This document shows positions 58,770 through 64,000 of a stretch of 64,000 nucleotides of DNA, one piece after another (within the stretch, counting starts at the first letter, position 1; each line of letters begins with the position of its first letter). A program made the translations under genes and the position numbers. The notes under the pieces were generated by a model. That model ran no database searches. It saw only the letters and a list, made by a program, of their open reading frames with translations, and was not told the origin of the DNA. Source of the DNA: Phytohabitans kaempferiae (GTDB lineage Bacteria; Actinomycetota; Actinomycetes; Mycobacteriales; Micromonosporaceae). The stretch lies in contig NZ_JBHLUH010000060.1 of the NCBI RefSeq assembly GCF_042433955.1, positions 62,001 to 126,000 of the forward strand, given 5' to 3'.

Positions 58770-59776
58770 GCCACGTGCCGGCCGCCGACCGCTACGACAA
58801 GCTCCAGTACCGGCGCGCCGGCGCCTCCGGCCTGGACCTGCCGCCGTTCTCCTTCGGCCTGTGGCAGAAGTTCGGCACCGACCATCCGTACGACACCCAA
58901 CGCGAGATCCTGCTGCACGCCTTCGACCTCGGCATCACCCACTTCGACAACGCCGACCGGTACGGCCCGCCGCACCGCGCGGCCCAACAGGTCTTCGGGC
59001 AGGTCCTCAAGCGTGACCTTGCCGCGTACCGTGACGAGCTGATCCTGTCCACCAAGGCCGGCAACCCCATCGGCCCGAGCCCGTACCTGAAGGGCGGATC
59101 GCGCAAGTCGCTGCTCACCTCGCTGGACAACAGCCTGCGCGACCTGGGCACCGACCACGTCGACATCTTCTACAGCCACCGGCACGACCCGACCACATCG
59201 CTGGAGGAGACGGTCGGCGCGCTGGTCAGCGCCGTACAGCAGGGCAAGGCGCTCTACGTCGGCATCTCCAACTACACACCCGAGCCGGCCGCCGAGGTGG
59301 CCGCGCTGCTGCGCCGGGCCGGCGTGCCGCTGCTGGCCCACCAGCCGCGGTACTCCATCTTCGACCGCCGCCCGGAGCGCGACGGCCTGCTCAAGCTGGC
59401 CGCGGACCAGGGTTTCGGCCTGGTCGTCTACTCACCGCTGGCACAGGGATTGCTGACCGACAAGTACCTCGACGGCGTACCGGCCGGCGCGCGGGCACAG
59501 AACAGCGCCTTCCTCAAGCCGGACGTCATCGACGACACCTACCGGCAGCGGGCCGCCGCACTCAACAAAATCGCCGCCGACCGCGGCCAGTCACTGGCCC
59601 AGCTCGCGCTGCAGTGGGTGCTGCGCCGGCCCGAGGTGACCACCGCGCTGATCGGCGCCAGCTCCACCTGGCAGCTCGACCACAACCTCAAGGCGCTGGA
59701 CTTCCCCCCGCTCACCGCCGACGAACTCTCGCTGATCGACGAGCACGGCGTACACGGCACCGGCCAGCGCCGTTAG
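58766..59776 (+). CDS. Aldo/keto reductase (YghZ-like)
   Basis: 336 residues of the YghZ/L-glyceraldehyde-3-phosphate reductase-like subgroup. LPPFSFGLWQKFGTDHPYDT, then HFDNADRYGPPHRAAQQVFG with the catalytic Asp and Tyr, DELILSTKAGNPIGPSPYLK with the Lys, and HVDIFYSHRHDPTTSLEETV with the His. LQWVLRRPEVTTALIGASST is the cofactor segment. It is a distinct paralogue of the preceding reductase, not a recent copy. The GTG overlaps the upstream stop. Both may reduce aldehydes formed by oxidative C-S cleavage. Confidence 0.92.
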   Translation: MSHVPAADRYDKLQYRRAGASGLDLPPFSFGLWQKFGTDHPYDTQREILLHAFDLGITHFDNADRYGPPHRAAQQVFGQVLKRDLAAYRDELILSTKAGNPIGPSPYLKGGSRKSLLTSLDNSLRDLGTDHVDIFYSHRHDPTTSLEETVGALVSAVQQGKALYVGISNYTPEPAAEVAALLRRAGVPLLAHQPRYSIFDRRPERDGLLKLAADQGFGLVVYSPLAQGLLTDKYLDGVPAGARAQNSAFLKPDVIDDTYRQRAAALNKIAADRGQSLAQLALQWVLRRPEVTTALIGASSTWQLDHNLKALDFPPLTADELSLIDEHGVHGTGQRR

Positions 59777-60101
59777 TGGGCCACCGCCACGTCCGACAGT
59801 GGTGCCAGCACCGTCGAGCGGGCGGCAGCGGCGCGGTGAAGTTCTCGCCGTTGATCGTGTTGAACGGCTCGAACAGCGTGGCGTTGAGCAGGAACGCGGC
59901 CACCTTGCACAGATCGGCGAGGTCTCCGCTGGCAGCGGAAGATGGACCGGACGTTGTCGAGGACCGTGAGCCGCCCAACGGCGGTGCCGTTCGGTCGCAC
60001 CGCGACCTGACCGGAGACAAAGACGTGGTCGCCGGCGCGCGCGTACCGTACAGCGGCAATGGCCGGCACGCGGCGCGGTCGCTGTGCACATTTTCGATCA
60101 T
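59773..60101 (-). pseudogene. RidA-family gene broken by three frame changes
   Basis: On the minus strand the protein can be followed only by switching frames: MIENVHSDRAA (from 60101), then VRYARAGDHVFVSGQVA and TVLDNVRSIF, then SAASGDLADLCKVAAFLLNA and FEPFNTINGENFTAPLPPAR, then STVLAPLSDVAVAH before the stop at 59773. Together these match a RidA enamine/imine deaminase. Frame changes lie near 60067, 59935 and 59818, and residues around the active site (GPYS) are missing. It once ran divergently from the amino acid transporter, facing the operator at 60137. Confidence 0.75.
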
Positions 60102-60136
60102 GTCTTCACGCCAGGCGAAAACACAAGGGTTGCATT

Positions 60137-60153
60137 CCTAGTAGACCGATAGG
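60137..60153. promoter_or_regulatory. Operator dyad CCTA-N9-TAGG before the amino acid transporter
   Basis: CCTAGTAGACCGATAGG followed at once by AATACT, which takes the same position as the TATAAT after the 57700 site. The permease ATG is 12 bases after the dyad, so a very short or absent leader is likely. The divergent RidA remnant starts 36 bases on the other side. Confidence 0.7.
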
Positions 60154-60165
60154 AATACTAGGTGG

Positions 60166-61191
60166 ATGGTGATTGATGGGAAGGCGGCCACCGCCGTCCC
60201 CACCGGGCCCGCGGGACCACCCTCCGACCCCGATGACGACCTGAGCACGTTGCGGGTCGCGCCGGCCCGTCACCCCTGGCGGTGGGTGGCCAGCGCGGTC
60301 GCCGCGGTGCTGCTGGCCATGGCCCTGCACGCACTGGTCACCAACCCGGCGTGGGAGTGGCACGTCGTCAGCCAGTACCTGTTCTACGAGACGATCCTCC
60401 GCTCGGTCGGGGTCACGCTCCAGTTGACCACCCTCGGCATCACGCTCGGCTTCGCACTCGGCACGGTACTGGCGCTCATGCGGCTGTCCCGCAGTCCGCT
60501 GCTACGGGCATTCGCGTGGGGCTACGTGTGGCTCTTCCGGTCGGTACCCCTGATCCTGCAATTGCTCTTCTGGTTCAACCTCGCCCTACTCTACGACCGG
60601 ATCTCCCTCGGTGTCCCTTTCGGACCGTCCTTCTGGGACTTCCGCACACAGGACCTGATCGGGCCGATGACCGCCGCCACGCTAGGCCTTACCCTGCACC
60701 AGGCGGCCTACTGCGCGGAGATCGTCCGTTCCGGGTTCCTCTCCATCGACCAGGGCCAGCACGAGGCGGCCGCGGCGCTCGGGCTGCCCCGGCGCCGGCA
60801 GATCCGGCGGATCCTGCTGCCACAGGCGATGCGCACCATCATCCCGACCGCCGGCAATGAGATAATCGGGCTGGTCAAGAGCACCTCGGTGGTCTACATC
60901 ATGGCCATCCCCGAGCTCTTCTACCAGGTGCAGGTCATCTACGCCCGCAACGGCCGGGTGATCGCGCTGCTGCTGGTCGCCGCCATCTGGTACCTGCTGT
61001 TGACCACCGTGCTGTCCATCGCCCAGTACTACATCGAGCGCCACTACGCCCGCGGCGCGGTACGAGTGCTGCCGCCGACGCCGTGGCAGCGGGTGCGCGG
61101 CGCAGCGGCTCAGCTCGACGCCGCCCGCCGCCAGCGCCGGGCCGACCGCCAACGCCTCGCCGCCGACCTTGCCCGGCAGGACGCGCCGTGA
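60166..61191 (+). CDS. Polar amino acid ABC transporter permease (HisM/TcyB-like)
   Basis: 341 residues, with a polar N-terminal stretch, an extra helix near 40-58 and the five-helix HisMQ core. YETILRSVGVTLQLTTLGIT opens the core. RSVPLILQLLFWFNLALLYD and the coupling loop GQHEAAAALGLPRRRQIRRI are typical, as is AGNEIIGLVKSTSVVYIMAI. The long Arg-rich tail after 300 is unusual. Cystine or S-modified cysteine is the likely cargo given the neighbours. The ATPase start overlaps its stop (GTGA). Confidence 0.92.
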   Translation: MVIDGKAATAVPTGPAGPPSDPDDDLSTLRVAPARHPWRWVASAVAAVLLAMALHALVTNPAWEWHVVSQYLFYETILRSVGVTLQLTTLGITLGFALGTVLALMRLSRSPLLRAFAWGYVWLFRSVPLILQLLFWFNLALLYDRISLGVPFGPSFWDFRTQDLIGPMTAATLGLTLHQAAYCAEIVRSGFLSIDQGQHEAAAALGLPRRRQIRRILLPQAMRTIIPTAGNEIIGLVKSTSVVYIMAIPELFYQVQVIYARNGRVIALLLVAAIWYLLLTTVLSIAQYYIERHYARGAVRVLPPTPWQRVRGAAAQLDAARRQRRADRQRLAADLARQDAP

Positions 61192-61955
61192 CCACGCCGC
61201 CGATGGTCGACGTCCGGGGCATCCACAAGAGCTTTGGCCCGCTCGAAGTGCTGCGCGGCGTCGACCTGCGGGTGCGGGCCGGCGAGGTGGTCGTCATCCT
61301 CGGGCCGTCGGGTTCGGGCAAGTCGACGCTACTGCGCAGCATCAACCACCTGGAGAAAGTCAACCGGGGGTACGTGCGGATCGACGGCGAGCTGATCGGC
61401 TATCGCCGCTCCGGCAAGCGCCTTCGCGAGCTCAAGGAGCGCGAGGTGCTGCGGCAGCGCACCCACATCGGCTTCGTCTTCCAGAGCTTCAACCTCTTCC
61501 CGCACCTGACCGCCCTGGAAAACGTGGTGGAGGCACCGATCGCGGCGCAGGGCCGGCCCCGCCGCGAGGCGACCGAGCGGGCGCTGCGCCTGCTGGAGCG
61601 AGTGGGCCTGTCGGACAAGGCGCACGCGTACCCGCGCCGACTCTCCGGCGGACAGCAGCAGCGGGTCGCGATCGCCCGGGCACTCGCGCTGGAGCCGAAG
61701 GTCGTGCTCTTCGACGAGCCCACCTCGGCGCTCGACCCCGAGCTCGTCGGCGAGGTCCTGGACGTGATGCGCGACCTCGCCCTGGGCGGCACCACCATGA
61801 TCGTCGTCAGCCACGAGATCGGCTTCGCCCGGGAGGTGGCCGACACCGTCGTGTTCATGGACGACGGGCTGATCGTCGAGCAGGGGCCGTCGAGCCAGGT
61901 CCTCGACAACCCGCGGCACGAACGCACCCGCGCCTTCCTCGCCAAGGTCCTCTGA
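61188..61955 (+). CDS. Polar amino acid ABC transporter ATPase (GlnQ/TcyC-like)
   Basis: 255 residues. Walker A LGPSGSGKSTLLRSINHLEK near 42, Q-loop VFQSFNLFPHLTALENVVEA, signature LSGGQQQRVAIARALALEPK, Walker B VVLFDEPTSALDPELVGEVL and H-loop VVSHEIGFAREVADTVVFMD. This is the standard polar amino acid uptake ATPase. GTG 61188 overlaps the permease stop; an ATG at 61203 is possible. The binding-protein gene follows 17 bases on with a consensus AAAGGAG site. Confidence 0.95.
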   Translation: MTTPPMVDVRGIHKSFGPLEVLRGVDLRVRAGEVVVILGPSGSGKSTLLRSINHLEKVNRGYVRIDGELIGYRRSGKRLRELKEREVLRQRTHIGFVFQSFNLFPHLTALENVVEAPIAAQGRPRREATERALRLLERVGLSDKAHAYPRRLSGGQQQRVAIARALALEPKVVLFDEPTSALDPELVGEVLDVMRDLALGGTTMIVVSHEIGFAREVADTVVFMDDGLIVEQGPSSQVLDNPRHERTRAFLAKVL

Positions 61956-61972
61956 CGCAAAGGAGTCCCGTC

Positions 61973-62938
61973 ATGCATCGGCGCCTAGCGGCCGCCACGG
62001 CATTCGCCGCCCTCCTGGCACTGGCCGCCTGCGGCAACCCCGACGAGATCGAGGCCACCGTCGCCGACCCCGCCGCGAGCGGCGGCACCCAAAAGATCAA
62101 CACCAGCCCCGACCAGAACCGGGTACGCGCGGAGAAGGTCGACGCGATCGCCGCCAAGGTGCCCGAGGCGATCCGCGCCGACGGCACGCTCGCCGTCGGG
62201 GTGAGCGGCGAGGGCTCCCCGCCACTGGCCTTCCGCGCCGACGACGACCGCACCATCATTGGCGTCGAGCCGGACATCGCGCAGCTCGTCGCCGACGTGC
62301 TCGGCCTGGAGCTCGACCTGCGACCCACATCCTGGGAAAACCTGTTCCTGGTAATCCGCTCCGGCCAGAACGAGGTGGGCTTCTCCAACATCACCGTCAC
62401 CGAGGAGCGCAAGGACATCTACGACTTCGCCTCCTACCGGGTCGACTCGCTCGGCTGGGAGGTCAAGAAGGACGGCAAGATCGACAAGATCGAGAAACCG
62501 GCCGACATCGCCGGCCTCACCGTCTCCGTCGGCTCCGGCACCAACCAGGAACAGGTGCTGCTGCGCTGGGACGCGCAGAACAAGGCCGCCGGACTGGCCC
62601 CCGCCAAGATCGTGTACTACCAGCGCCCCACCGAGTACCAGCTCGCGCTCCGCTCCGGCCAGATCGACGCCTACTTCGGCCCCAACCCCTCAGTCGTCTA
62701 CCACGCCGCCGTGAGCGGCGAGACCAAGGTGGTCGGCGTCGTGCCCGGCGGCGGCGAGGTGCCCGCGCAGATCGCCGCGATGACCAAGAAGGGCAACGGC
62801 TTCGCGACCGCGCTCAGCGAGGCACTCAACACGGTCATCCAGAATGGACGGTACGCCGAGGTGCTCGCCCGCTGGGGCCTGTCCACCGAAGCCATCCCGA
62901 CGTCCGAGGTCAACCCGCCCGGCCTACCCCGCAAGTGA
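61973..62938 (+). CDS. Polar amino acid ABC transporter substrate-binding lipoprotein
   Basis: 321 residues of the family 3 binding proteins. A lipoprotein signal RRLAAATAFAALLALAACGN ends at the lipobox Cys. GTLAVGVSGEGSPPLAFRAD opens the fold, with GVEPDIAQLVADVLGLELDL and NEVGFSNITVTEERKDIYDF as the ligand-binding segments. The long gap between the signal and domain 1 (about 50 residues) is a flexible tether. The ligand is probably a cysteine-type amino acid by context. The ATG has AAAGGAG with seven-base spacing, the best ribosome site in the window. Confidence 0.93.
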   Translation: MHRRLAAATAFAALLALAACGNPDEIEATVADPAASGGTQKINTSPDQNRVRAEKVDAIAAKVPEAIRADGTLAVGVSGEGSPPLAFRADDDRTIIGVEPDIAQLVADVLGLELDLRPTSWENLFLVIRSGQNEVGFSNITVTEERKDIYDFASYRVDSLGWEVKKDGKIDKIEKPADIAGLTVSVGSGTNQEQVLLRWDAQNKAAGLAPAKIVYYQRPTEYQLALRSGQIDAYFGPNPSVVYHAAVSGETKVVGVVPGGGEVPAQIAAMTKKGNGFATALSEALNTVIQNGRYAEVLARWGLSTEAIPTSEVNPPGLPRK

Positions 62939-62947
62939 GGCAAGACA

Positions 62948-64000
62948 ATGGCCACACCACTGTCCATCCTGGACCTCGCACCGGTGGTATCCGGTAGCAC
63001 GCCAGCGCGGGCGCTGCGCAACACGATCGACCTCGCCGGCCGGGCCGAGCAGGCCGGCTACCACCGGTACTGGCTGGCCGAGCACCACTTCGCACCGGGC
63101 GTGGCAAGCTCGGCCACGGCGGTGCTGATCGGGCTGGTCGCGGCCGCTACCGAGCGGATCCGGGTCGGGTCCGGCGCGGTGCAGCTGGGCCACCAGACCG
63201 CTGTCTCGGTCGTGGAGCAATTCGGCACCCTGGACGCCCTCCACCCGGGCCGGATCGACCTGGGCCTCGGCCGGTCGGGTCAGCGCGCGAAGGAGGCCCG
63301 CAGCGCCCCACCGCCGGCCGAGGCACCCCCGGTCGAGGCACGCGTCGTCAACGGTCTGCTCATCCCGCCGCCGTTCTCGTTCCTGCCACTGCTGAGGTCG
63401 CCGCGCTTCGCCGCACAGGCGGCCGCGCTGCAACAGCCCGGCGCGGAGCCACCCGACTTCGACGAGCAGGTCGGCGACATCCTCGCCCTGCTGGCCGGCA
63501 CGTACGCGCTGGACGACGTGGACCTGCACGCCGTACCCGGGGAAGGCGCGGACGTGCAGGTCTGGATCCTCGGCAGCAGCGCCGGGCAGAGCGCTCAGGT
63601 GGCCGGCGCACGCGGCCTGCCGTTCGCCGCCAATTACCACGTCAGCCCGGCCAGCGTGCTGGACGCGGTCGCCGCTTACCGGGACGCGTTCCGGCCGGGC
63701 GTTCTCGCCCGGCCGTACGTGCTGGTCTCCGCCGACGTCGTGGTGGCGCCGGACGACACGACCGCCCGCGAGCTCGCGTCGCCGTACGGGCTGTGGGTGC
63801 GCGACATCCGCACCGGCCGCGGTGCCCAGCCGTTCCTGTCCCCCGCGCAGGCCGCCGCACACGAGTGGACCGACGAGGACCGCGAGCTGCTCGCCGACCG
63901 CCTGGAGACCCAGTTCGTCGGCGCGCCGAGCACCGTGGCCGAACGGCTCGGCGTGCTGCGCGACGCGACCGGCGCCGACGAGCTGCTGGTTACCACCATC
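62948..64000 (+). CDS. LLM-class flavin-dependent oxidoreductase, 3'-truncated by window edge
   Basis: The first 351 residues of a luciferase-fold enzyme (group 1, YtmO-like). LSILDLAPVVSGSTPARALR opens it, then YHRYWLAEHHFAPGVASSAT, IRVGSGAVQLGHQTAVSVVE and LHPGRIDLGLGRSGQRAKEA. VQVWILGSSAGQSAQVAGAR is the late barrel strand. In Bacillus the ytmO gene lies in the same operon as the cystine/S-alkylcysteine transporter and the CmoJ monooxygenase; this window repeats that set. The frame remains open at base 64000, so the C-terminus is missing. Confidence 0.9.
   Translation, partial: MATPLSILDLAPVVSGSTPARALRNTIDLAGRAEQAGYHRYWLAEHHFAPGVASSATAVLIGLVAAATERIRVGSGAVQLGHQTAVSVVEQFGTLDALHPGRIDLGLGRSGQRAKEARSAPPPAEAPPVEARVVNGLLIPPPFSFLPLLRSPRFAAQAAALQQPGAEPPDFDEQVGDILALLAGTYALDDVDLHAVPGEGADVQVWILGSSAGQSAQVAGARGLPFAANYHVSPASVLDAVAAYRDAFRPGVLARPYVLVSADVVVAPDDTTARELASPYGLWVRDIRTGRGAQPFLSPAQAAAHEWTDEDRELLADRLETQFVGAPSTVAERLGVLRDATGADELLVTTI

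Overview
The window is very GC-rich and densely coded. Third codon positions are almost always G or C, GTG starts are common, and genes often overlap by 4 bases (ATGA or GTGA). Luciferase-like (LLM) flavin oxidoreductases, a P450, ArsR/MarR/IclR regulators and a small biosynthetic cluster point to a high-GC filamentous actinobacterium. A Micromonosporaceae-like source is my best guess, but it is inferred from style, not from a marker gene. I saw no rRNA, tRNA, CRISPR array, transposase or phage gene.

Layout. 0-2 kb: the 3' end of etfB, etfA and a MaoC hydratase, closed by a strong hairpin. 2-2.7 kb: fragments of a GntR/FCD-type regulator and an amidohydrolase. 2.7-12.4 kb (minus strand): a nine-gene operon-like run, tctB-tctA-tctC-(double MaoC)-(crotonase)-(CoA transferase III)-dhaK-dhaL-regulator. 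It joins a tripartite tricarboxylate transporter to CoA-ester and DhaKL-kinase enzymes. Its last gene is an unusual cytosolic fusion: an XRE helix-turn-helix, an MmyB-like sensor and a complete TctC-type binding domain related to the transporter's own receptor. A palindrome at 12501-12518 precedes the first gene. 12.6-14.8 kb: decayed genes (FAD oxidoreductase start, aminoglycoside phosphotransferase-like, cytochrome oxidase subunit I scrap) around a YCII-domain gene. 14.8-22.1 kb: dps, an LLM oxidoreductase with a crotonase and a divergent ArsR gene sharing an 18-bp inverted repeat, an NTF2-like/serine hydrolase pair, a nitroreductase, an F420-type LLM enzyme and a second ArsR gene.

22.1-42.8 kb: a biosynthetic-looking cluster without PKS or NRPS. 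The minus-strand core is P450, DAHP synthase, MIO-type aromatic amino acid ammonia-lyase/aminomutase, PaaK-like AMP ligase and AsnB-type amidotransferase. Around it lie a MarR gene, a cyclase and a methyltransferase (separated by seven 18-bp tandem repeats), an IclR gene, a peptide-type ABC transporter with SGNH hydrolase and MFS exporter, an acyltransferase and an alpha/beta hydrolase. Shikimate flux seems to be pushed into an aromatic amino acid, which is deaminated or isomerised, activated and possibly amidated, then oxidised, methylated or acylated and exported.

43-64 kb: a flavin monooxygenase-like gene and an OsmC gene (minus), then a sulfur-acquisition region. It holds metX, metY, a CoA-binding protein, a flavin reductase, a CmoJ/NtaA-type monooxygenase, a peptide-type ABC transporter, a rhodanese, an MFS protein, two aldo/keto reductases, a decayed RidA gene, a polar amino acid (cystine-type) ABC transporter and an LLM oxidoreductase cut by the window end. 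Four of its intergenic regions carry the same 17-bp dyad, CCTA-N9-TAGG. A variant, CCGA-N9-TCGG, lies between osmC and metX. I read this as the operator of an undescribed sulfur-scavenging regulon whose regulator is not in this region.
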